From Ochotona curzoniae (Eukaryota > Chordata > Mammalia > Lagomorpha > Ochotonidae), in contig NW_024466512.1 in assembly GCF_017591425.1 (NCBI RefSeq), forward strand, positions 20,637,501-20,701,500: a stretch of DNA of 64,000 nt, in the 5' to 3' direction. Below the pieces are notes generated by a model, which was given only the letters and a program-made list of their open reading frames with translations, was not told the DNA's origin and did no database searches. A program made the position numbers and the translations under genes. Shown one piece after another: positions 1 to 56,380 of the stretch; positions within the stretch are counted from its first letter, which is position 1, and every line of letters begins with the position of its first letter.

Positions 1-37
1 TGAAGTTCTGGAGGGTTTTACTTTACTTTTCTTTTTT

Positions 38-68
38 TAAGATTTATTTATTTTTATTGCAAAGTCAG

Positions 69-100
<32 letters not shown>

Positions 101-384
101 CGAGGAGGAGAGACAGAGAGGAAGATCTTCCATTCAATGATTCATCCCCCAAGTGACCACAATGGCCAGTGCTGTGCCAATCCGAAGCCAGGAGCCAGGA
201 GCTCTTCTGGGTCTCCCACACGGGTACAGCGTCCCAAAGCTTTGGGCTGCCCTCAACTGTTTTCCCAGGCCACAAGCAGGAAGCTGGATGGGAAGCGGGG
301 CTGCTGGGATTAGAACTGGTGCCCAAATCGGATCCCAGTGTGTTCAAGGCAAGGACTTCACCCACTAGGCCACTGTGCCAGACC
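38..384 (-). repeat. CSINE, full length
   Basis: Reads tail to head on plus: TTTATTTTTATTGCAAAGTC to CACTAGGCCACTGTGCCAGA. Carries the AT/AG microsatellite. Confidence 0.9.
69..100 (+). repeat. (AT)9(AG)7 compound microsatellite
   Basis: Grown from the TCAGATATACAGAGAG part of the enclosing minus-strand SINE. Confidence 0.9.
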
Positions 385-417
385 TTTCTTCTTCTTCTTC
401 TTCTTTTTTTTTTTTTT

Positions 418-731
418 TAGGATTTATTTACTTTTATTGGAAAGGCAGATTTACAGAGAAAAGCAGAGACAGAAAAACCTTCCATCCAATGGCTCACTGC
501 CCATATAGCTGCAACAGCCAGAGCTGAGCCGATCCAAAACCAGGAGCCTGGCCTTCTTCAAGATCTCCCACCTGAATGCAAGGTCCAAGGCTCTGGGCCA
601 TCCTCTGTTGCTTTCCCAGGCCACAAGCAGGGAGTTGGATGTGAAGTGGAGCAGCCAGGACACAAACTGGCACTCATATGAGATCCCAGCACATGCAAAG
701 CGAGGATGTAGCCATTGAGCCACCATGGACC
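418..731 (-). repeat. CSINE, near full length
   Basis: Directly follows the previous copy in the same orientation, separated by a TTC/T-rich stretch. Confidence 0.88.
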
Positions 732-759
732 TTTTTTAACAGCAGATCATCAATGGGTA

Positions 760-985
760 CCTTAAGATAAGCCACAGCCTCGCCTCTGTTTCCAGCCCAG
801 GTTCTTGCCAGTGCGCATCTTGGGAAGCAGCAGATGATGGCTCAAACAGTTGGGACATGGGGGGACCCAGGTTGAGTTCCTTGCGTCTGCCGTTATCTCA
901 GCCAAGCCCTGGCTGTTGTAGGCATCTGGGGAATTAATTGGCAGATGGAAGGCATTTCTCCCTCTTCTGCTCTGCTTTTCTCAAA
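760..985 (+). repeat. Degraded old CSINE
   Basis: Only TTCCAGCCCAGG, GGAAGCAGCAGATGATGGCTC and a CAAACAAAAATC tail remain recognisable. Confidence 0.45.
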
Positions 986-1371
986 CAAAAATCAAAAACA
1001 AAAATAAACTGGAAAGAAAAATCATAGGCTAAAAAAACACAAAAAACAAACAAAATAGGGTGCAGCACTGACAAGTTTGCTAAGTATGTTTCATGCCATC
1101 TCAGGGAAATCCTGCCAACCAGAAACACTCCCTTCTTCCCACTAAAAATCCAAACATGGAAAACCAACGGCTGGGTGAAATTCTCCCTAATCATCTTAGA
1201 GGGAAAAATTGCCAACTTCACTCTCTCCCTGGACAACGTAGCTGGTGGGTAGAAACAGCACTGTGAGACCTGGGAGATCTGGCTTCAGGGTTTGTGACGT
1301 TCAGTTCACTGCTGGACTGCTTAGAAAGCAAACACGTGCATAGAAGGTTCTTAACCTGGTGTGTAAGACCT

Positions 1372-1640
1372 CCTGTGAGCTTATCCTGGTTGTTTCACTC
1401 CCCATCCAGCTCCCTGCTTGTGGCCTGGAAAAGCAGTAGCAGGGGATGGCCCAAAGCCTTAGGATCCTGCACCCACGTGAGAGACCCGGAAAAAGCTCCT
1501 GGCTTTGGATCAGCTTAGCTCTGGCCATTGCAGCCACTTTTGGAGTAAACCAGCAGAAGGAAGATCTTCCTCTCTGTCTCTCCTTCTCTCTGTATATCTG
1601 CCTTTCCAATAAAAAAAAATAATAAACATTTTTTTAAAAA
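1372..1640 (+). repeat. CSINE lacking its head
   Basis: Recognisable from CCCATCCAGCTCCCTGCTTG onwards to the CCAATAAAAA tail; box A/B part diverged or missing. Confidence 0.8.
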
Positions 1641-1717
1641 ATGATCATGGGATTAAGGGCTGGATGATTGTATGAATGATGATGAATTAAAACACAAGTG
1701 TCATAAAAAGTATATGG

Positions 1718-2056
1718 TCAGGGCCTGGCGGCATGGCCTAGCGGCTTAAGTCCTCACCTTGAACGTACTAGAATCCCATATGGGCGCTGGTTCTAATCCC
1801 AGCAGCTCCACTTCCCATCCAGCTCCCTGCCTGTGGCCTGGGAAAGCAGTCGGGGACGGCCCAAAGCCTTGGGACACTGCACCCATGTGGGAGACCCGGA
1901 AGAGGTTTCTGGCTCCTGGCTTCGGACCAGCATAGCATCGGCCGTTGTGCTCACTTGCAGAGTGAATCATCGGACAGAAGATCTTTCTCACTGTCTCTCC
2001 TCCTCTCTGTATATCTGACTTTCCAATAAATAAATAAATCTTTAAAAAAAAAAAAA
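1718..2056 (+). repeat. CSINE, full length
   Basis: Good head (GGGCCTGGCGGCATGGCCTA), box B GGTTCTAATCC and tail (AAAT)n A12. Confidence 0.93.
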
Positions 2057-4054
2057 GGAGTATGGACATAATAACAACAAGCAGTCCACATACTCGCAGC
2101 CACTGCACTAGGAAAACAGAATCTTCAGGCCTCAACTCAGGCACACCACAAAGACACGGGGGAAAGGTTGCTGGCTCAAAGCTCAAGGTCTGTGTGGCCG
2201 GGAAGAGTATTCAAACTGGAAAATTCAGCAGCTTAAAGGCAACTGTAGCTAAAGAGGTATCCTGATGCTGGAGTCCCGTGTGATGGGGGTGGAAGACAGG
2301 AAGGTGTGAAGAGCGTGGCTCCATTGCAGGCAAGGTTGCAAGGAACTCCCCGCTGTGTGGCAAGGCCTGGCGGATGTCTCTACATCACTGAATGCGGCTC
2401 TGCCTCCCTTTGCATCGACACCAGACAACCCCATGAGAATTCTGTAATTATTCAGGCATTGCCTGCCTTGCGGAGTTACTGTTAAAAGTCATAGGAACTT
2501 AAAAAGCTAATGTTGCTAGTGCAGTTTTTAGCCAAAGAGCTATATCGCTGTTATGGCTGCGTCCTGTGGCAATATGATAATCCAGAGAGTACTAACTCCC
2601 CTTTTGATCCTTGCTAATCAAGGATTCTGCTTTCAGGTGTTGGTGGAATACTATTCTTTCCTTCTTCTTGATCTTTTAGGCCTTCTCCCTTGCTATCTCA
2701 AGACCAATTGTAGGAATGTGCTACTGACCAATATGATCAATCTGTTGAAACCTTTTCTAAGCCAGGCGCAGGGTGCCAGATATGAAAAGCAACCTAGCCT
2801 TAGGTGAAACAAAAAGGCAAGAGTATCTTTGGAAACACCACTTGACATGACGTAAAAAAGTCTGAGCCAGAGTTTGACTGATTTTGTATAAATAAAGCGG
2901 ACAGCTTTTGTGCGTGGTCCATTATGATGATGAAGAGTTACTAGTGGTCCGTCTTTTTCTTTGCGCCTCATCCATGCACCCTTCGCGAGTTCCGAACTCA
3001 GCTGGAGCTGGACTCCGGCACTCTTCCGATCAGAACCCTTCCGAGGATGTCCTGGGTGAGGCTTTCTTTCCTTGCAATGCAAGGCGGGTGAGATATTAAA
3101 CAAAAGCCAGTAATTTTTACATTTCAAGCACAGTGGAGGGGCAGTTAGAGGGAAAAGGGCTTCTAATAACAAAAAGTGCTTCTTCTGTTTGACGTGAACC
3201 TCATGAGCTCATTCCAACGTTCAGCCTCAGTCCTACCCATCAGGCAGACACCGTGCCCAGACGAGGCGGCAATCCAGGCACAGCAGAGTCCACACGAGGC
3301 ATCTCTCTGCAGGGTGTACATGACAGACATGTCCTGCCAGTCTCTGTCCCCTCCAGGACTTGCAGAGAACACGGTAGCATGGAGAATGGGAGCCTTTTCT
3401 CCCAGTCCTCAGCCAAGTTGCACAGCTCTCCCTCTAACTTAAAGCTTCTGCTTCCTTGGCCACGTCTCTGTCATCTGGGTCTCCCTGCCCTCAACATCCC
3501 ACCCCTGGTGACCCAGTTCCCATGGCTACTGAGTCTGCTTTGCTGACAGCCCAGGAGGCTCTGTCCACCTGAGAATCTGAGATGGGGCTGTCTGCATCTC
3601 TGTTCCATTCTGGAACCGATGCTGCCTGGGCAGAACCCCAGAAAAACAACCTCTGTGGCCTCGTGGCATTCCAGCTTTGACTTCTGCTTAAACCAGGTGT
3701 GGGAGGGAGAATCTGAACCCTGTGGTTATCTGTATTTTAAAATATTTAAACACAAGCCCTCTACGTTCCACTTGTTCGGCACTTGGTGTTTGCACAAACT
3801 TCCTCAGCCCAACCCCTTCTAAGATGGCAAAGGTTCCATGCCCTCTGTCATTGCTTATCCATCAGGTCTGGTGCTCGACCCCTCCTTCCCAAAGATGGAC
3901 CCTGAGAAGGGGAGATGGGCCTCTCTTCCACCCTGGAAAGGGAGAAGCGAGGTGATGGAGAGGTCCCATCAGAAAGACCTGTTCCTGCTGCCTACAAGAT
4001 TTGGATCCCTCTCAGCCAAGAATCTAATTTCATTTTCTGACAGAACAACGGTCC
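2057..4054. other. WBP1L intron, unique sequence
   Basis: No exon, RNA gene or recognisable repeat seen. Short open frames here have no family features. Confidence 0.6.
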
Positions 4055-4127
4055 TTCCAACGCCCATATGGGATCTCAGCGCGTTCAAGGCTAGGACTTT
4101 AGCTGCTAGGCTACCACACCGGGACCC
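4055..4127 (-). repeat. CSINE head fragment
   Basis: CGCCCATATGGGATCTCAGC to CTACCACACCGGGACC only. Confidence 0.7.
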
Positions 4128-4643
4128 CAGCCACTTCCTTTACCTAGCTCTAGTGTGGGAATGAGGAGACGAGGAAGGGAAGAAGGGCAGGGGTGACAGT
4201 GGGACTGTGCAATTGGGCAAATCAGCCCCAAGTCTGGTTCCCACTGGAGGCAGAAAGGGGGTCTGAGAGTTATCTTGGCAATAATCTACAGCAAGAACTA
4301 CTGTAACACTGGTCACCTGGGACCAAATGACACTTTGGACCTCCGTTCCTTGTCCAGCATTTGACACTGAGTCACCAAACTTCAAGATGATAGCAGAAAG
4401 CATGTTTGTTGAAGCATTCCTGGTCACCCTTAAAGGCCACTACAACGTCACCAACACGGTGCCACTCCAGCAGATACAAGTGTCCCTGGCCTTAAGCAAA
4501 CCACTGGTGACACAAGGAGCGTCTACTTGTGGCACTAAGGGAACAGGAAGATTCGGTTGCGGAAACGAGGAAAGAACAAAACTCAAGACTTCCTTTTCTC
4601 CAGGGACCTAGGCGAAGACTGTTCCCTTAAGAGGGTCCTCTGG

Positions 4644-4974
4644 GGTCTGGCACTGTGGCCTAGTGGCTAAAGTCCTCGCCTCGAACTTGCCGGGATCCCA
4701 TATGGGAGTAGTTTCCAATCCCGGCAGCTCTACTTCCCATCCAGCTTCCTGCCCGTGGCCTGGGAGGGCAATCAAGGACAGCCCACAGTTTTGGGATCCT
4801 GTACCCGCATGGGAGACCTGGAGGAGATTCCTGGCTCCTGGCTTTGGATTGGTGCAGGTCTAGCTGCTGTGGTCACTTGCAGAGTGAATCATTGGACGGA
4901 AGATCTTCCTCCCTGTTTCTCCTCCTGTCTGTAGATCTGACTTTGTAATAAAAATAAGTCTTAAAAAGAAAAAA
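4644..4974 (+). repeat. CSINE with target duplication
   Basis: Flanked by AAGAGGGTCCT and AAGAGGGGTCCT. Confidence 0.92.
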
Positions 4975-5307
4975 GAGGGGTCCTTAGAAATGGTACCCCT
5001 GTGGTGTCTATAGGCATGGTGGCCTCTAGAGCGTGAGCAGGCATAAACAGCAGGATGGCTGTGCCACCTCTCCTTGTGAAGAGAGCAGGCCTGAGGTTCT
5101 GGGCTGGCCCGTGAAGGGATCTAAGTTGCTGTCACCTCCTACACAGGGAGAGGGCATGGGGAGAGCCCCAGGCACGGGGCAAGCAAGGTGTCTGAAGAGG
5201 CATAGACCACACCCCCCAGGCTTCATTCCCCGGTGGCCAGGAGCACCAGAACTCTTCTCTACAACAATTACTCAGGGAACCTGTAAACACTGTCCCTGAA
5301 AAAATCA

Positions 5308-51501
<46,194 letters not shown>

Positions 51502-51800
51502 CCCCCTCCTGCTCCTGCTCCTCCGCCACGGCGCCGCCACCGCCTCCCTCCTCCTTCTCCCCTCTCCTTCTCTTTCCTCTTCTTCCTTCTTCCCTTCTTT
51601 TCCTGTTTCACTCTCCCCTCCCGCTTCCGGCTCCATTCCATCCCGCCCCCACGCCAAGCACCCGCCCAACCACGAGGAAAGGGTTTCCAGCTGCAGCGCT
51701 TCATTGGCCCGTACTCCTCGCCCATTGAGCAGAACAGCTGTCGATCAAACGGAAGCCCCGCCCTCCCACGGGGAAGACCCGAAACAACCAACCAATGAAA
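51502..51800 (-). promoter_or_regulatory. WBP1L: WBP1L main promoter and 5' UTR
   Basis: GC-rich, CpG-dense and SINE-free. Upstream of the exon 1a ATG is a purine-rich leader (minus strand), then a CCAAT box (minus) at 51703-51707 and an inverted one (CCAAT on plus) near 51790, typical NF-Y sites of a TATA-less CpG promoter. The transcription start is probably near 51.6-51.7 kb; the exact base cannot be set from sequence. Confidence 0.7.
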
Positions 51801-52394
51801 AGTGGGAGGAACCAGGGCCATCTTGCGTGCTGCGAGGTAGTGTAAAATTCGTCCCACCTCACACAGTCTGGTGGAATTGGCTTCGGTAGGTGATGGGGCC
51901 ACCTAGGAAGGGTGTTGTGAAGTGTGTGTTGGAATGCACCCATGTTGAGTGTGGCGGAAATAGTAGGTTTCCCCGGTTAAACACAAAAACAGGTATGCTC
52001 AATTTAAAGGTTAGTCATGTTTAGAAAGGAGACGGACGCTCCTAAAGAGAAAAACGAATTGCAGTCTAGGTCTCTTTCGATGTCTTGTTTTGAAGCACAG
52101 CCACTCTTCCCTTGTCAAAAACTGTCCAAGCACCTGCTAAGGTTCACTTGGATTCCTTATAATACCTGCACGTGTGTGGAGGGTCTTGTCGCCTCTAGTT
52201 TCAGCAACACAATTCTATTCACTGTCCCCTAAGTTCTGAAGTCCACCCTCCCGTCCCGCTTTCATTCCACACGTATATCTTCGCACTGAACGCAAATGGC
52301 TTCCGGGTCGCTCTGTGGTGAGACCTGCTCTTCTCTCTCAAATCCGTCCCATATGCCAAAACAGGCCCAAGGAAAACAAGCATTAAACACATCA
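51801..52394. other. Intergenic sequence upstream of WBP1L
   Basis: Unique; no exon seen. Confidence 0.5.
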
Positions 52395-52610
52395 ACTGCC
52401 TGCAGACTGTATCACCCAAACGTCTCAGTAACCTCAATGGTTCTGCAATCTGGCCCCCACCTGCTTGTATCCTCCCATATTTTCTCACACTTTCCTCTCA
52501 CAGTGAACAAACAAGATGCCCCAAAGGTTTACATACACCCCACACACAATTAGTTTCCCCTCTTCAGACTCCTAGTTCCAACCCCTGTTTCTTCCGGAGT
52601 CTCACAACAC
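52395..52610 (+). repeat. L2-like fragment
   Basis: CAATCTGGCCCCCACCTGC and TTTCTCACACTTTCCTCTCA fit L2. Confidence 0.5.
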
Positions 52611-52702
52611 TCACCACATGGTGTATCTAATCAGTAATGTCTGTCCACCTGATTGCAGGCTTTCTTAGGCACTGTGTGCTTTACTCTTTTTTTTTAGAAT
52701 TT

Positions 52703-53045
52703 AAAAACTCAGGACCAGCGCAATGGCTCAATTGGATAATCCTCCCCCTTGGAGCATCCGGATTTCCACATGGGTGCCAGTTTGTGTCCCAGCTTCTCCA
52801 CTTCCCATCTAGCTCCCTGCTTGTGGCCTAGAAAAGCAGTGGAAGACGGCCCAAAGCTTTGGGACCTGCACCCGCGTGGGAGACAGGAGGAGGCTGGCTT
52901 TGGATCAGCTCAGCTCCGGCCATGGCGGCCACTTGGGGAGTGAACAAGCAGATCCTTCTGAATCTCCTCCTGTCAATCTGCCTTTCCAATAAAAATAACC
53001 TTCAAGTGATCTTAGCCAAAAGGCTGAGAAGTGATCCAATTAAAA
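52703..53045 (+). repeat. CSINE with U2 in its tail
   Basis: GGACCAGCGCAATGGCTCAA head; tail CCAATAAAAATAA broken by the U2 piece. Confidence 0.9.
53007..53035 (-). pseudogene. U2 snRNA 5'-end fragment
   Basis: Minus strand reads ATCACTTCTCAGCCTTTTGG then CTAAGATCA, matching U2 nt 1-29 with two CpG-type changes. It lies within the A-rich tail of the SINE at 52703-53045; similar CCAAT(T)AAAAAT sequence on both sides may be a target duplication. Confidence 0.75.
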
Positions 53046-53426
53046 ATCTTAAAATAATAATAATAATTTAAATCCATAACATCCTACACAGAAAACTTAG
53101 CCAATATTGGAAAAATGAAGGTCCATGGCAGAGAACCCAGCTGTCTCTAGCAATCAAATCCTCCCAAACACTGGATAAAAAGATTTACAGTCTGACCAAC
53201 TATAGCCCATAATTGAGGCCAGAGGGAGCTGTCCTTGACTTACATGTGGGTAAGAAAATAAATAAAAGGAACCCATTATGTCCCAGTCTGACAATGACCA
53301 TGGCTTTGCCTCTAGAGCCTACATTCCCAAGCAATGCAAAAAGGTGGTAAGTATTTTTGTCAGTCTCTAGTTTCTTGAAAATTCATTTGTCCCACAAGTC
53401 ACATTCCCTTGGTGTAGAAATAAAAG
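53046..53426. other. Intergenic, unique
   Basis: Nothing recognised. Confidence 0.5.
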
Positions 53427-53742
53427 ATTAAGGGAGCAGTGTTGTGACATCACACATTATACCACTGCCTGTGATGCTGGCATCCCAAATGTGCCCTGAA
53501 TCCCAGCTGCTCCACTTCTGATCCAGCTCCCTGCTAATGGCATGGAAAAGCAGCAGAAGATGACTCAGGTTTTTGGCACTCTGCACCCACATGAGACCTA
53601 GAAGAAGTTCCTGATTCCTGGCTTTGGTCTGACTCAGCACCGGCCATTGTGGTCATTTGGGGAGTGAACCAAATGAACGGAAAAATCACTGTCTCTCCTT
53701 CTCTCTGTAAATCTGCCTTTCAAATAAATAAATCCTTAAAAA
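53427..53742 (+). repeat. Older CSINE
   Basis: GTTGTGACATCACACATTAT to CTTTCAAATAAATAAATCC; a minus-strand tail remnant follows at 53750-53800. Confidence 0.8.
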
Positions 53743-53842
53743 AAGATGATATTTTGAATTTATTTATTTGAAACGCAGTTACAGAGAAAGAAAGACAGAA
53801 TGTTAGGTTTTAAAATGCACTTTAAGTTCTTATTGTTGACAT

Positions 53843-54310
53843 TGTTTCGCACAGCTAATTCCCGCAGCCAAGTCCTCTTTTCACGATTCGTTTACCACAA
53901 GCCAAAATCCCAGACACGATGCGGTATTAGGAGGTCCTTTACTCCAACGCGGTCGGAACAGGAGCAGGGGTGCAGGGGAGGGAACAGGAAGGGACAAGTC
54001 TCCTGCCATGGTGGCAGGATGGGGGCTGCCTGGGCAAGGGAAAGGGGCAGGATGGAGGGGACAGGGGGAGAAAGGAAAAAGAAGGGAGGGGCTGTGTGGG
54101 CTGTGTGACGGCCCCAGGAACTGGTGATCAAGATTATCTGAGCCATAGGTAGGTGGGTGGGGACTAGGGAAGAGGGCTTAGAGATTGGGGAGTGGGATTC
54201 TCAGGTAAGGCACCAAGTTACATCTGATTGGTGGATAACTGAACGGTGCAAATTTCATGAGCTGTGGGAAAGGAGAAGCAGGAAATGGTGCAGGGTCCGA
54301 GGTAGGATGT
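53843..54310 (-). mobile_element. Possible second ERV LTR, 5' end unclear
   Basis: On the minus strand: CCACCAATCAG (CCAAT box, near 54.22 kb), a long pyrimidine-rich stretch (54.1-53.96 kb), AGTAAAGG as a decayed poly(A) signal, then a CpG-rich U5-like end finishing GCGAAACA at 53843. This order resembles IAP-type LTRs. No matching target duplication was found and the other end runs into a SINE, so the call is tentative. Confidence 0.4.
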
Positions 54311-54319
54311 TGAATCCTC

Positions 54320-54595
54320 ACACAGACACAAAAACCTTCCATCCACTGGTTCACTCCCCAATGGCTGCAACAGCCAGGGCTGGGACAGGCTGAAGCCAGA
54401 AGCCTCTTCCAGGTCTCCTGCACGTGTGGCAGGGGCCCAAGCTCTGACCCTTGAACCGTCTCCCACTGCTTTTCCAAGCTCAGTATTAAGGAGCAGGATC
54501 AAAAGTAGAGCAGCCAGGGCTCAAATTGGAGTCCATATGGGATGTCCACATTGAAGGCAGTGGCTTAACCTGCGCTACCACAAGACCAACCCCAT
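54320..54595 (-). repeat. Older CSINE lacking its tail
   Basis: CTTCCATCCACTGGTTCACT to CGCTACCACAAGACCAACCCC. Confidence 0.75.
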
Positions 54596-55239
54596 TTGCT
54601 AACTTTTTTTTAAAGGCAGAGGAGAGTAGAGTTTGTAGCCAGGATCTTGTCATCAAGAAGGAGGCCCCTTCCTGTGGGAGCAGAACTCCAAGTGTGGTCT
54701 ATAAACCCAAAAAATCAGCACCAGGAAATAGGACAGCACATCCTCAGGCCCTCCCCCACTCCCAAGACCTCCCCCCATCCTCCCAGTGTGGGGCAGGTAC
54801 CCTGGCAGCCAGCCCTGAACCCCTCCTGTTTTAACAGGTCCTGGATGATGCTGATGTATGTTTGTAGAGTTGCCACTCGGGGACAGCATGCACTTCTTGT
54901 GAAAAGGCCACACCATAAACACCATAAGCTTTGCGTGTCCCATCCAGGAGGCCTGAACCAGTTCCTGGTCTGGTTTTGTTTTTCCAGCCCTTTAAAGACA
55001 TACACACACCTGTGCACAAAAGTAGATGGCAGACACTGGCCCTGGGCTGCGGAGGGCCAAATTCTGGCTCCAGGGTAATTCATGCAGCTCCCATTCTGGG
55101 AAGCTTCCAGACAGTTGCCTGCAGGCAGCAGAGGTTCCCCCGGCAGACACTGAGTGTGCTCTTGAGGAGCCAATGCCAAAACCAGCTCCTGATCCCCCCC
55201 ACCACTCCCAGGCTTCATTAACTTGGTCTCCTAGGCAAC
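54596..55239. other. Intergenic just downstream of SFXN2
   Basis: Unique; several overlapping open frames but none with codon or family evidence. Confidence 0.5.
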
Positions 55240-56280
55240 TTGCCATACTCTTTCAGGCAATTTATTCAGGTCACAGTGATGTCCTTGGAACAGAGTCACC
55301 AAATCCGACCAGACCAGACACACGTCCTTAGACCCCAGGTAGGCCCTAGCAGGTCAGTGGCTACGCCTGCTGGGCGGTCTGGCGGGCTCTTTGGTCCCAG
55401 TGGATTTCCTCTTCGAGGTGTCCAAGTAAAACTTCCCCTTCCCCACCAAGCCACACCAGTCTTTCTTTGGTCCTCACCCTAATGGGTTGAGGAAGGGAGG
55501 CAAGCAGGAAATGAGCCCTATTAAAATGTGTGATTAATGCTTACCTACATCCTTTCCACTCACAGTGAGTGGCTTTATCTTTGTTAAACAGAGCTAGGAG
55601 ACCGGGGAGAAAGACAACCTCCACCTGCGACAGAAACTAGCCCGCCCGGGGAAAAGATTCAGACATGATTTGGAGGCGGCACAAAGTCAGCCTCAACAGA
55701 CAGGGAACTTTGTGTCCCTTGTGAACACAGTAACCCCTGGGTGCCTGCCAGGGTCAAGGTCAGCAGCATCCCCCCCACCCCCAGTGGTGTTCTGGTCACA
55801 GGTGACAGGGAACAGCATGGGGTGAGTGCAAGGGCCCGGGGGTGGGGGAGATACAGACTCCTTCCGCAGCGCTTCTGCATCTGGCCTGGAGTAACGGCAT
55901 GGGCCAGGGGTCTCTGCTTAGGAGAGAACAAGGAAGAAAGGGCAAAGGAGAAACGAGAGGCGTTCTCTGGGTCCCAAGGGCTGTTCCCCAGGTCCTCAGG
56001 CCTTCCCCATGGTTCCCTGAGTGTCTGTTACAGGCACCAGCAGCTTCCCTGAGAGGGCCGCCCCATTGGGCTCCAGGGGGCCAGGGTGAGGCGGAAGCAG
56101 GATGGGGGCTTTGGTCCTTTCTTCCCTTGTCATCCCCTAGAGCCAGGTGCCAGCAGGGGTTGTTCTCCTGCGCACCCACCCACCCCACCCCCCCCAGAGT
56201 AGAGATGACACAGGTACCCAGTGGCTAAGGCAGAGCTGGTGAATACGGGCTTAGGCTGGTCCTGGCTGGCGTAGGGGCAT
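55240..56280 (-). other. SFXN2: SFXN2 3' untranslated region (inferred)
   Basis: Runs from the stop codon to the first good poly(A) signal downstream. No SINE interrupts it. The downstream boundary is inferred from the signal at 55261-55266, not from transcripts. Confidence 0.6.
55261..55266 (-). terminator. Candidate SFXN2 polyadenylation signal AATAAA
   Basis: AATAAA on the minus strand about 1 kb after the SFXN2 stop, followed within about 60 bases by a G/U-rich stretch (GTGGTGGGGGGG). No other AATAAA was seen between here and the stop. Confidence 0.6.
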
Positions 56281-56380
56281 TTAGAGACCCTTGTTGAAGT
56301 AGACATAAGGCACGTGCTGTCCGTGCTTGGCGCGGATGGTGTCTCGGAGCTCTGGCTCCAGATAGGAAGCTGAGAGTTCA
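56281..56380 (-). CDS. SFXN2: SFXN2 last coding exon (residues 286-318 and stop)
   Basis: 100 coding bases after acceptor CTTCCCAG; ends ...[10 protein letters not shown] and TAA (56283-56281). The C-terminal YVYFNKGL is shared by SFXN1, SFXN2 and SFXN3. Confidence 0.96.

Noticed and set aside
55796..56188. Overlapping long frames on both strands in the SFXN2 3' UTR
   Set aside because: GC-rich, stop-poor UTR; no splice or family evidence and no agreement with sideroflexin ends.
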